This document shows, piece by piece, positions 48,136 to 55,886 of a stretch of 64,000 nucleotides of DNA (position 1 is its first letter; each line of letters begins with the position of its first letter). The stretch covers positions 2,170,001 to 2,234,000 of the forward strand of contig CBDAQB010000003.1 in the NCBI GenBank assembly GCA_965198825.1. Reading direction: 5' to 3'. The translations under genes were made by a program, and so were the position numbers. This stretch comes from BOG-908 sp965198825. GTDB taxonomy: Bacteria; Pseudomonadota; Alphaproteobacteria; Acetobacterales; Acetobacteraceae. The notes beneath the pieces were generated by a model. That model was given only the letters and a program-made list of their open reading frames with translations, searched no databases and had not been told where the DNA came from.

Positions 48136-49419
48136 ATGACCTGGATCGATCGCCTTCAGCCCGCCAGCTTTCGCGCCGTCAGCTTCCTGGTCGACGGCCA
48201 TGACGAAACCGGCGGCCGCCGCCTCGCCCGCACATCCTATCCCGGCCGCGACAAGCCGACGGTTGAGGATCTTGGCCAGGCGCAAGATGGTTGGCGCATC
48301 CGCGCCTATGTCATCGCCGACTTGACCAGCCAGGATTACTTCATCGCGCGCGACGCACTGCGTGTCGCTTGCCGGGCTTCCGGCCCTGCCACGCTGATCC
48401 ACCCCTACCTTGGCCGCCTGACCGTCTCCTGCGAGAGCGTGACACTCCGGGAGGAGGCGACGCAGGGCGGCATGGCCGTCTTCGATTTGGTCTTCTGGGA
48501 CAGTGGCACAGGTCCGGGCCCTACCGTTGCGACGGACACCGCCTCCGGCCTGCTCTCCGGCGCCAACCGCATCATCTCGCTCGCTATCCAGGCCTTCGCG
48601 ATCGGCAGCGTCATCGCCGAACGGCCTGGCATCCTGCTGGGCATCGGCGAAGCCTACATCGGCTCCCTGGTGTCGAGCTTCACCGGCTTGCAGCCGTCGA
48701 TCCTGTTCCAGCTCGGCGGCCTGCTCAACAACCTGGTGCTTTCACCCAGCGCCGGGACCAGCGCGGCCACCAGCAGCGTCACCGGCTTCGCCGGCGACCC
48801 TGTCGCGATCGCCATCTCGGACACCTTCGCGACGGCCGCGACGCTCATCACCGCCTCTGCCGGCAATCCCCCGGCACTCACCGACGATCCGGTGCTGGGG
48901 CAGACAAGCAGCCTTGCCAGACAGCCTGCGGACCCATCGCAGGGGTTGGCTGGCTTGGCGACCTGGTCAGTGCCTAGCGTCACTCCCAGCGCTCTTCAGG
49001 CGCCTCTCCAGGCTCAGCTCGCCCAACAGTTCGCCGACCTGGTGTGCGGATGTGCGGTCGCGGCGCTGACGCAGATCTACGCTGGCACGAACTGGATATC
49101 GTCCAACGCCGCCGCGACGGCGCGCACCCAGCTTCTCGGCTTCATCCAGCAGCGCCTGCTCGCTGCCGCGGCGGCTGACGATGATGCGCTCTTCCAAGGC
49201 TGGCTCGGTCTCTCCGGCCTGGCCAGCGCCGATCTCCTGACGCGTGCGCAGAGTCTGCCTAGCCTTGCCCCCTACAACACGCCGCTGTCGCTCCCCAGCG
49301 CCGTGTTGGCACAGCGCCTCTACAGCGACGCGAGCCAGGCCGACGCTCTCGTCGCCCTCAATGATGCCGTCCACCCCAGCTTCATGCCCACCACGGGCGT
49401 GTGGCTCGTGCCGACATGA
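48136..49419 (+). CDS. Tail/DNA circularisation protein (Mu gpN-like)
   Basis: The protein has 427 residues. The N-terminal domain (WIDRLQPASFRAVSFLVDGH, then GGRRLARTSYPGRD and TLIHPYLGRLTVSCESVTLR) is the DNA-circulation/gpN N-terminal family found in Mu-type tails. The rest is Ala/Ser-rich and helical. It is part of the baseplate hub region. It overlaps the gpP gene by ATGA. Confidence 0.85.
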   Translation: MTWIDRLQPASFRAVSFLVDGHDETGGRRLARTSYPGRDKPTVEDLGQAQDGWRIRAYVIADLTSQDYFIARDALRVACRASGPATLIHPYLGRLTVSCESVTLREEATQGGMAVFDLVFWDSGTGPGPTVATDTASGLLSGANRIISLAIQAFAIGSVIAERPGILLGIGEAYIGSLVSSFTGLQPSILFQLGGLLNNLVLSPSAGTSAATSSVTGFAGDPVAIAISDTFATAATLITASAGNPPALTDDPVLGQTSSLARQPADPSQGLAGLATWSVPSVTPSALQAPLQAQLAQQFADLVCGCAVAALTQIYAGTNWISSNAAATARTQLLGFIQQRLLAAAAADDDALFQGWLGLSGLASADLLTRAQSLPSLAPYNTPLSLPSAVLAQRLYSDASQADALVALNDAVHPSFMPTTGVWLVPT

Positions 49420-50579
49420 CGGACACGATCTCGCTTTTCGTAAATGGTCAGATTTTTGATGGCTGGATGGACATCGAGGTCCATCGTGCACTCGACAGAA
49501 TGGCAAGTCATTTCCAGCTTACGGTGACGTCGCAAGGGAGCGCGCCTTACGGGGGGTCATTGCCGGGCCTTTTCAGGCCCTGTTCTGTAAAAATCGGCAC
49601 TTCAACGGTGCTCACCGGTTACGTGGATGACGTCGATCCAGAAATCGATGACAGGACCCATAAGATCACTGTTATCGGCCGAAGCAAAACCTGCGATCTG
49701 GTAGACTGCACGCCAGACATCGCATCTGGGCAGTTTCGAGGCTACACACTCGAACAGATTGCGCGCGCCATCTGCAAGCCGTTCGGAATAGACGTCATTG
49801 TGCAAACCGATGCGACGCAAGTCTTTCCAGATGCTACCTTACAGCGTTCCGAGAAAGCCTTTCCGTTCCTTGAGCGGCTAGGACGCCTTTCAGGCGTTTT
49901 GATCACAGATAATGAACTCGGCCAGCTGGTTCTCACGAGCGCTGGAAGCGAGCACGCAACCGGAAGTCTCATTTACGGCCAAAATATTTGGAAAGGCCGC
50001 GCCAAGCTGTCCGGCGCCAATCGCTTCAGCGTCTACATCGTCAAAGGTCAGCACGCGATTGGTAGCGCGGCACCGGGCTGGGGCGGTGCCGGAGGTATCG
50101 GCAGTGCATCTGCTCCAACCTCGGCGCCGGTCATCACCAACATGAAGGCGTCTGCTGTCGACACCAGCGTTCCACGCTACCGACCACGGGTAACGATGGC
50201 TGAGGCGCAGCTTGATCAGGCCGGAATGCAACGCCGCGCAAACTGGGAGCGTAACTTTGAATTCGGCCGTGGCACCGAAGCCGAGATAACCGTCAAAGGC
50301 TGGCGGCAAGGCGGCTTGTCCGACACGACAGCGCGCACTCCAGTCTGGGCGCTCAATCAATTGGTTTCAGCCACGGTGCCTGCGCTTGGCATCGACCAGG
50401 ATCTGCTGATTGCAGGCGTCACTTTTCGCTACAACGATCGCGAAGGTCAGACGACGCGCCTAAAACTTGGCCCAGTCGAAGGTTACACGCCGGATCCTGG
50501 TCAGGTGAAGCTGCACACCAGGCGCGGCAAAAAAGGCAAGACGGCGCCGAACTGGGATGGAGCCGGCATCTCGGATTAG
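49416..50579 (+). CDS. Baseplate hub protein (Mu gpP-like)
   Basis: The protein has 387 residues. The start (SLFVNGQIFDGWMDIEVHRA, then FQLTVTS) and middle (VLTGYVDDVDPEIDDRTHKI, RSKTCDLVDCT) match the gpP/late-control-D-like hub family. The ATG at 49416 overlaps the gpN stop; an earlier GTG at 49401 is possible. Codon use is less G/C-biased than in its neighbours. An inverted-repeat element separates it from the next tail gene. Confidence 0.87.
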   Translation: MTDTISLFVNGQIFDGWMDIEVHRALDRMASHFQLTVTSQGSAPYGGSLPGLFRPCSVKIGTSTVLTGYVDDVDPEIDDRTHKITVIGRSKTCDLVDCTPDIASGQFRGYTLEQIARAICKPFGIDVIVQTDATQVFPDATLQRSEKAFPFLERLGRLSGVLITDNELGQLVLTSAGSEHATGSLIYGQNIWKGRAKLSGANRFSVYIVKGQHAIGSAAPGWGGAGGIGSASAPTSAPVITNMKASAVDTSVPRYRPRVTMAEAQLDQAGMQRRANWERNFEFGRGTEAEITVKGWRQGGLSDTTARTPVWALNQLVSATVPALGIDQDLLIAGVTFRYNDREGQTTRLKLGPVEGYTPDPGQVKLHTRRGKKGKTAPNWDGAGISD

Positions 50580-50585
50580 TCACGG

Positions 50586-50707
50586 TAGGAAAGGACTTCT
50601 TTTTTGAAAAAAAGAAGCAAAAAACTTTTACTTTGCTGGGTCGAGTGTGAAGACAAACTCAGCGCAAACCTGCAAAAGTTTTTTGCTTCTTTTTTTCAAA
50701 AAAGAAC
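50586..50707. repeat. A/T-rich inverted-repeat element, copy 4 (inside the phage tail operon)
   Basis: The left arm CTTCTTTTTTGAAAAAAAGA (from 50596) and the right arm ending TTTTTTTCAAAAAAGAA (to 50706) are inverted copies. They are the same sequence as the host copies at 4500 and 10683, with a spacer of about 44 bases. It lies between the gpP-like and gp45-like genes, seven bases before the gp45 start codon. Confidence 0.88.
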
Positions 50708-50713
50708 GCGCTG

Positions 50714-51205
50714 ATGAACGGCGCTCTGCGCAGCATGATCCTGCGCGCCAAGGTGCTGACCTCCAGGATCAGCGGACGCACGCTGGTTCAGACGCAGGTT
50801 CTGGACGAAGACACGCACGAAACTATCGAACTGTGTCTGCCACCCGGCTATGTCGCCAGCCCGATCGCCGGCTCTGACGTCATCGAGCTGCAGATGTCCG
50901 GCTTTGCCAGCCACAAGGTTCTGCTCGGCGGCGACAACACGGCCGATGCACTCGCTGATCTGCAAGTAGGCGAACACGGCCTGTCGACTGCCGCAACGGG
51001 CCAGCAGCTCATCCTTCGCGTCACCGGCACCGAAATCGTCACCGCCCTGTTGAAGTGGGGGCCCGCAAGGGACGCCCTCAAAAGGCTGATCCACGAAGAA
51101 TTCCAGCCGATCTACAACACGCACCGCCATTCCGACCCGCAGGGCGGCACCACCGGTGTTCCTGATCAGCTGATGACCGACGCCCACCTCACCGGCGGAA
51201 GCTGA
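50714..51205 (+). CDS. Baseplate spike protein (Mu gp45/gpV-like)
   Basis: The protein has 163 residues. The OB-like N-part (ILRAKVLTSRISGRTLVQTQ), the middle (PPGYVASPIAGSDVIEL) and the beta-helical C-end fit Mu gp45, the membrane-piercing spike. No good Shine-Dalgarno is visible, since the repeat occupies the upstream sequence. Confidence 0.85.
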   Translation: MNGALRSMILRAKVLTSRISGRTLVQTQVLDEDTHETIELCLPPGYVASPIAGSDVIELQMSGFASHKVLLGGDNTADALADLQVGEHGLSTAATGQQLILRVTGTEIVTALLKWGPARDALKRLIHEEFQPIYNTHRHSDPQGGTTGVPDQLMTDAHLTGGS

Positions 51206-51206
51206 C

Positions 51207-51689
51207 ATGGACATCGGCCTCTTCCTCTCGCCCGACGGCACCAGCATCGATTTGGCCCTTGAAAATGGCGACATCGCGCTGGACAGCAGTCTGCAAACCT
51301 CTGTCCTGCTCTCTCTGAAATGCGACCGTCTCGCTGGCCCCGACGACACCCTCCCCTTTGGCGTCACGGATCGCCGTGGCTGGTGGGGTGATGCTTTCCT
51401 CCAGCCGCTTCCCGACGGCTCGCCCGACTTCTACGGCAGCAAGCTCTGGCTGCGCCGACGTTGCACCGCCACGCCAGCTAACGCCCAGCTCATCCAGGAT
51501 GACATCAACGAAGCGCTCGCCTGGATGATTGCGACAGGCGTGGCCAGTGACATCGCGGTTTCCACCAGTTGGGCGAGTGCGACCGGCTTGAACGTTTCGA
51601 TCGCCATTAGCCAGACGCGCGCTGGCGTGCCTGTCGTCACCCGCTTTCGCTTCCTCTGGGATGCGAGCTTAGGAACCCTCTCGACATGA
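51207..51689 (+). CDS. Baseplate protein (Mu gp46-like)
   Basis: The protein has 160 residues. It matches gp46: MDIGLFLSPDG, the phrase GVTDRRGWWGDAF typical of the family, and LLLWDA-like end (RFRFLWDASLG). It belongs to the T4 gp25-like wedge group in Mu-type tails. It overlaps the gp47 gene by ATGA. Confidence 0.88.
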   Translation: MDIGLFLSPDGTSIDLALENGDIALDSSLQTSVLLSLKCDRLAGPDDTLPFGVTDRRGWWGDAFLQPLPDGSPDFYGSKLWLRRRCTATPANAQLIQDDINEALAWMIATGVASDIAVSTSWASATGLNVSIAISQTRAGVPVVTRFRFLWDASLGTLST

Positions 51690-52810
51690 GCACGGTCTTT
51701 GCACGCCCGTCTCTGTCCGACCTGATCCAGCGCGTGACAGCCAACCTGCAAGCCGGCCTGCAAGGGCTGGACCCCGCATTGGCGCGCTCCGTGACGACAA
51801 TCGTCGGCTTCACCTTGGCGCTCGAGCTGAACAACGAATACGCCTACCTCGACAATCTGGCCGAGTGGTTTTTCGTCACCACTACATCAGGGGTCTATCT
51901 CGACCGTCGCGGCGCCGAGGTAAACGTTCTTCGCGAACAGGGCGCGACGGCCTCAGGGCCGGTCATTTTTGATGGCCAGCCAACATCCGTCATCAAAGCA
52001 GGTAGCATCCTGCAGACAGAAGACAGCAGCCTCTCCTACCAGCTCAGCAACAGCGTGACGCTCGGCGCGGGTGGAACCGCCGGCGGCACTGTCACCGCCC
52101 TCGAAACAGGATCGGCCTACAATCAGCAGGCTGGGACCGCCTTGAGCCTGGTCGTTGCCGTCGCTGGCGTAAATCCGCAAGCTGCGGTCGACGCGGCGGG
52201 CATCACTGGCGGTATCGACATCGAGGCAGACGCCGCATACCGCCCTCGCGTTTTGGCCCGTCTTCAGCAACCGCCACAGGGCGGCGCCGCTCGCGACTAT
52301 GTCGCCTGGGCGAAGCTGGTGCCTGGCGTCACCCGCGTGTGGGTCTATCCCAAGAACAGGGGTGTTGCGACGGTTGATTATGCCTTCGTGCTCGACGGCC
52401 GCGCTCCCGGCTCCATTCTGCCGACGGCACCCGACATCGCCACGGTTGAAGCCAGCATCGTCGCCAACTATCCGGTGCACGTCGACAGTCAGAACGTGAC
52501 GCTGACTGCCAGCGCCACGGCCGTCACAATCGACAATCTCGTGCCAGCGAGCGGCTACACGAAGGCTCAGGCGCTCGCCAATTCGATTGTGAGCCTGCAA
52601 GCGCTCTTCGCGACCGCCACGCCCGGCGGTGCCACCTTCGGCGACGGCATTCCTCTCGGCGGCGCCGGCGGCACGACGTTCCTCGAGGCCATCTCAGACG
52701 CAATTACGCAATCAGCCGGCGTCGCCAGCTTCGACCTCGCGGCTCCGACCGCCGACATCGTGAGCGGCAGCGGCACGCTCGCGCAGCTCGGGGCCGTCAC
52801 CGCGCCATGA
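51686..52810 (+). CDS. Baseplate J-family protein (Mu gp47-like)
   Basis: The protein has 374 residues. Family features: RPSLSDLIQRVTANLQAGL at the start, NEYAYLDNLAEWFF, GVYLDRRGAEV, the QQPPQGGAARDYVAWAKLVP segment, and the C-terminal VVPASGYTK-like region (LVPASGYTKAQAL). It forms the baseplate wedge. It overlaps the gp48 gene by ATGA. Confidence 0.92.
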   Translation: MSTVFARPSLSDLIQRVTANLQAGLQGLDPALARSVTTIVGFTLALELNNEYAYLDNLAEWFFVTTTSGVYLDRRGAEVNVLREQGATASGPVIFDGQPTSVIKAGSILQTEDSSLSYQLSNSVTLGAGGTAGGTVTALETGSAYNQQAGTALSLVVAVAGVNPQAAVDAAGITGGIDIEADAAYRPRVLARLQQPPQGGAARDYVAWAKLVPGVTRVWVYPKNRGVATVDYAFVLDGRAPGSILPTAPDIATVEASIVANYPVHVDSQNVTLTASATAVTIDNLVPASGYTKAQALANSIVSLQALFATATPGGATFGDGIPLGGAGGTTFLEAISDAITQSAGVASFDLAAPTADIVSGSGTLAQLGAVTAP

Positions 52811-53400
52811 TCGCCGCCGCTTCCACGCCGCTATCGAACGTCCAGTTCGGCAACCCGATCGCCTTTGCCGGTGTGGCCGAGTTCACTGCCACCATGCTGG
52901 CCAAGCTGCCCCCAGGTGATGCCTGCGCCGGAGATCTCTTTGCCGACCTGGTCGAGGGCGCGGCGCAATCCTTCGCCGATTTTCATGCGCGTGCGGCACA
53001 ACTCTCCGAGGTGGAGACGGTCCCCAGCCAGACTGTCGAGCTGCTGCCGTTCTGGGAGGCGGACTACGGACTGCCCGACCACTGCACGCCTCTCGGCGCG
53101 ACCCTGCAGCAGCGCCACAACGCGTTGCTCGCAAAGATCGTCGCCATCGGCGGTCAGAGCGCGGGCTACTTCATCGCCGTCGCAGCCGCCTTGGGATACG
53201 CGATCACGATCACCAGAGGTGCCGTTAACAGCGCTACCTGGACCATCAACGCCACGGCGATCGCGCCGCCGACCGTCTTCCGCGCGGGCGAGAGCCGTGC
53301 GGGAGACCTGCTCGAAAGCTTTCGCACGAACACGCAGCTCGAATGCGTGATGAACCAGATCAAGCCGGCAGATAGCACTCTCATTTTTAGCTATTCCTGA
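52807..53400 (+). CDS. Tail protein (Mu gp48/DUF2313-like)
   Basis: The protein has 197 residues. The pattern ETVPSQTVELLPFWEADYGL and QQRHNALLAKIVAIGGQSAG is diagnostic for YmfQ/DUF2313 (Mu gp48). It is a baseplate component that links wedge and fibres. It is the last gene of the conserved Mu tail block. Confidence 0.9.
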   Translation: MIAAASTPLSNVQFGNPIAFAGVAEFTATMLAKLPPGDACAGDLFADLVEGAAQSFADFHARAAQLSEVETVPSQTVELLPFWEADYGLPDHCTPLGATLQQRHNALLAKIVAIGGQSAGYFIAVAAALGYAITITRGAVNSATWTINATAIAPPTVFRAGESRAGDLLESFRTNTQLECVMNQIKPADSTLIFSYS

Positions 53401-53485
53401 AGCCTGTTCGAGGCTTTGCCGAGTTTCATTTCAGCGGATAGCGACATGCAGCGATGATGCCTCCATTTTAGGAAGGTTAATAAAC

Positions 53486-53845
53486 GTGGGTGAGCCGTTG
53501 CCAGAAGACATAAAGCAGCAGCTTGCCGTTCTCATCTCACGGCAGAACGCTACAAACAGCTACATCAAACGGCTTTTCGATCGCGGCGATGATGAAGAGC
53601 CTACAAGAGACGATCTTCTCAAGTTCCGTGGCGGCCTCAGCTTCGCGATGGAGATGGCAGCAAGGCGTCGAGAGATTGAAGAAAACCTTCGTTGGGTGGC
53701 CGACAAAAGGGAGCAGGAAAAGAAAAAGCGGACAGGATTTCTCGCATGGTTGACGCAAATTTCGATCGTGATCGTCACGGGCATTGTTACAGTGGTGGGC
53801 TCGTGGCTGCTGGGCTTCCTTGGTGGACCGGCGCACCGCCCATGA
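53486..53845 (+). CDS. Membrane-anchored coiled-coil protein, possible lysis accessory
   Basis: The protein has 119 residues and a GTG start with AGGAAGG upstream. Charged helices (RRREIEENLRWVADKREQEK) precede one membrane segment (ISIVIVTGIVTVVGSWLLGF). Topology and place just before the lysin suggest a holin or Rz-like accessory, but proof is lacking. Codon use is more A/T than the tail genes. It overlaps the next gene by ATGA. Confidence 0.6.
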   Translation: MGEPLPEDIKQQLAVLISRQNATNSYIKRLFDRGDDEEPTRDDLLKFRGGLSFAMEMAARRREIEENLRWVADKREQEKKKRTGFLAWLTQISIVIVTGIVTVVGSWLLGFLGGPAHRP

Positions 53846-54360
53846 TCCATCTGCACCACGCCTGGGCCGAGTTGTGGGGAAAGGACCCGCTCCGGCTCGT
53901 CATCACCTCATGCGTTTCGGTGGTTGCGACCGCGATCAGCACAGTCCTCATCATCTCGGCGCTTAACCGGGGCGCGCCGGTCGCGTCTTACTATCGAAGC
54001 TCTGATACACCGATTACCATCAGCGGCGTCGACATCCTGGTTCCCGTGAACCGGCAGCGGACGGCTTGGGCCTGTCCGGGAGCGATCGCGAAAAGGCTCG
54101 TCGTCTCCTACGATGAAGGCCAGCCACACACCGAAGAGCATTTTGACGACGTATTCTTCGTTCGTGAGACCGCGCTTGCCGACGATGCTCCTGGAACTGG
54201 TTCCTACAGCCTGCACATGCACCTCGAGGGGCCGCTCCCGGCTGGCTACAGCAAGCCATTGTTCTACTTCCTAAAAATCAACGACAATTGCGGGTTCTTC
54301 GGCAACATCTTCAACCGGCGCCAGAGCGTGGCTCCGCCCGCCCGCGTCGTGGTCAAATAG
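53842..54360 (+). CDS. Membrane-anchored protein of unknown function near lysis genes
   Basis: The protein has 172 residues: one N-terminal membrane segment (LVITSCVSVVATAISTVLII) and an extracytoplasmic domain (ITISGVDILVPVNRQRTAW, then SLHMHLEGPLPAGYSKPLFY). It starts in an ATGA overlap with the previous gene. Pairing with 53486 suggests a two-component envelope function, perhaps lysis or exclusion. The family is not recognised. Confidence 0.55.
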   Translation: MIHLHHAWAELWGKDPLRLVITSCVSVVATAISTVLIISALNRGAPVASYYRSSDTPITISGVDILVPVNRQRTAWACPGAIAKRLVVSYDEGQPHTEEHFDDVFFVRETALADDAPGTGSYSLHMHLEGPLPAGYSKPLFYFLKINDNCGFFGNIFNRRQSVAPPARVVVK

Positions 54361-54382
54361 CCGCTGACCGGCGGAAACAAAC

Positions 54383-54417
54383 AAAAAGCTTTTTGCTTCT
54401 TTTCTTCAAAAAAGAAC
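54383..54417. repeat. Solo arm of the A/T-rich inverted-repeat element
   Basis: AAAAAGCTTTTTGCTTCTTT and the following CTTCAAAAAAGAA match the right arm of the element. No left arm or spacer is present, so this is a remnant 11 bases upstream of the lysin gene. Confidence 0.75.
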
Positions 54418-54427
54418 GGAGTTTGTC

Positions 54428-54910
54428 ATGTCGGACACGCAAGTCGCCGCGGCTGCGCCGGCGACCGCTGTTCCCTCGTATCCTGCCATTCTTGCCCCGC
54501 AGCGACGCATCCTGGGCCTGACGATGAAGGGCGAGGCGGATGAGGACGGCGACATCGGCATGATCGCCGTCGGTTGCGTTGCTCGCAACCGCTGGAAGCA
54601 CCCGCGCTGGTGGGGCCATGATGTCCTGAGCGTCTGTCTTCGCCATTCCGACAGCGGCATCTACCAGTTCGACGCCTGGATGCCCGGCACCGCCGACCGT
54701 GCGCGCATCCTGGCCATCGGCGAGAACGATCCAGCACTCCTGCACGTAGAGGCGCTCGCCGCCGCCATCATCGCCGGAACGCAGGCCGACATCACGCACG
54801 GCGCCGACAGCTACGCGAACCTCGCCGTCGCACATCCGTCCTGGGCCCGCGACACCCACAAGCTGACGGCGCGCATCGGCCGCCATAGCTTCTTTCGCCT
54901 CGAGATCTGA
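54428..54910 (+). CDS. Endolysin, SleB/cell-wall hydrolase_2 family
   Basis: The protein has 160 residues. The family pattern is visible: GEADEDGDIGMIAVGCVARN, RWWGHDVLSVCLRHSDSGIY with QFDAW, and the end YANLAVAHPSWARD ... IGRHSFFRL. These enzymes cleave peptidoglycan. No signal peptide is seen, so export would need a holin. ACGGAG before the ATG is a good Shine-Dalgarno. The stop overlaps the next start (TGATG). Confidence 0.85.
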   Translation: MSDTQVAAAAPATAVPSYPAILAPQRRILGLTMKGEADEDGDIGMIAVGCVARNRWKHPRWWGHDVLSVCLRHSDSGIYQFDAWMPGTADRARILAIGENDPALLHVEALAAAIIAGTQADITHGADSYANLAVAHPSWARDTHKLTARIGRHSFFRLEI

Positions 54911-55296
54911 TGTCGTCCGCCCGCCGCACCATCGTTCTTCCGCCAGCCCATCTGCCGAGCGCGCGCGAGCTGCGGTGGCCAGACAAGGATCCTGGCGACA
55001 CGCTGGACTTCAATCTGGACTGCTCGGTGTTCCTCGCCGACGCCGGCGGCGACAGCATCGTGCCCTCGACCATCGAGGCGAACCCCACACCGACCGACAT
55101 CGATATCAGCGCGGCGAGCTGCGATGGCCAGCGCATCACCTGGATGATCGGCGACGGCGTGCCAAGCGCCAGCGGCGCGACCTTCTACGCCGTCAAGGTC
55201 GCCTTCCAAACGGCAGGCGGCCTGGCGGTCAACCGCACCATCACCTTGCCGGTGCGGGTCATGTTCGGCGGCCCCGCTCCGACCTCTCTCGCCTGA
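54910..55296 (+). CDS. Fibre-tail adaptor protein
   Basis: The protein has 128 residues. LRWPDKDPGDTLDFNLDCSV with PSTIEANPTPTDIDISAASC and AVKVAFQTAGGLAVNRTITL is like the phage fibre-tail adaptor family. It has no signal peptide. It joins the baseplate to the fibre block that begins 20 bases later. Confidence 0.7.
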   Translation: MSSARRTIVLPPAHLPSARELRWPDKDPGDTLDFNLDCSVFLADAGGDSIVPSTIEANPTPTDIDISAASCDGQRITWMIGDGVPSASGATFYAVKVAFQTAGGLAVNRTITLPVRVMFGGPAPTSLA

Positions 55297-55316
55297 CACC
55301 TCGCACGAGGATACCG

Positions 55317-55886
55317 ATGCATCGCACTTTCGTTTTCGCAGCCACGCTCCTTGCATGGCTGTGTGCCTCGCCGTGTCTTGCCCAGCCAGCTATGGGCAAC
55401 AGCGTCACTCTTGGCTCGCACGGCCAGGAAAGCGCGCTCCCGCCCGGCACGCGGGTCGATCTCGGCCTTGATCCGAACGGCAGCTACGGCCCGATCTCCC
55501 TTGATGCAAACCATTTGCAGATGATGGATTGTGCAGTCGGCTGCACCGCGGGGCAGACTGCTTTAGCTCCCGCGACACCTACGGCAACTTCGATCGCTGT
55601 TGCCAACACCTGGCAAACTTTTATCCCGCCTGGCCAGGTCCAGCACGGCTGCACGATCCAGAACAACAACGCGACAGCGGGTCTCTGCGTCGGCTTTCCC
55701 CTCGGTAGCGGCAGTGGCCAGACGGCTCAGAGTGGTGCCTTCACTTGTCCAGGAACGGCTGGCGCCGCGCAGGTGATCTATCTGCCGCCGAACGGCCCCG
55801 CCACTCAGTGCACCGGCCTTTACAGCGCCGCGATCATGGTCGCGAGCCCAATCGTTGGAGCTGGCATTTGGGGTGGAGCAAACTGA
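55317..55886 (+). CDS. Fibre-like protein with signal peptide (1 of 6)
   Basis: The protein has 189 residues. A signal peptide (RTFVFAATLLAWLCA ... CLAQ) precedes the module GTRVDLGLDPNGSYGPISLD with MMDCAVGC. A C-terminal beta domain with Cys pairs follows (GCTIQNNNATAGLCVGFPLG). The same first module recurs in the protein at 58526. The stop overlaps the next start (TGATG). Four or more Cys residues agree with an exported, disulphide-bonded protein. The function is unknown; it could be a virion fibre base or a secreted surface protein. Confidence 0.65.
   Translation: MHRTFVFAATLLAWLCASPCLAQPAMGNSVTLGSHGQESALPPGTRVDLGLDPNGSYGPISLDANHLQMMDCAVGCTAGQTALAPATPTATSIAVANTWQTFIPPGQVQHGCTIQNNNATAGLCVGFPLGSGSGQTAQSGAFTCPGTAGAAQVIYLPPNGPATQCTGLYSAAIMVASPIVGAGIWGGAN

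Noticed and set aside
53401..53420. Terminator after the gp48-like gene
   Set aside because: The stem AGCCT/AGGCT is only about five pairs and the following T-run is short.
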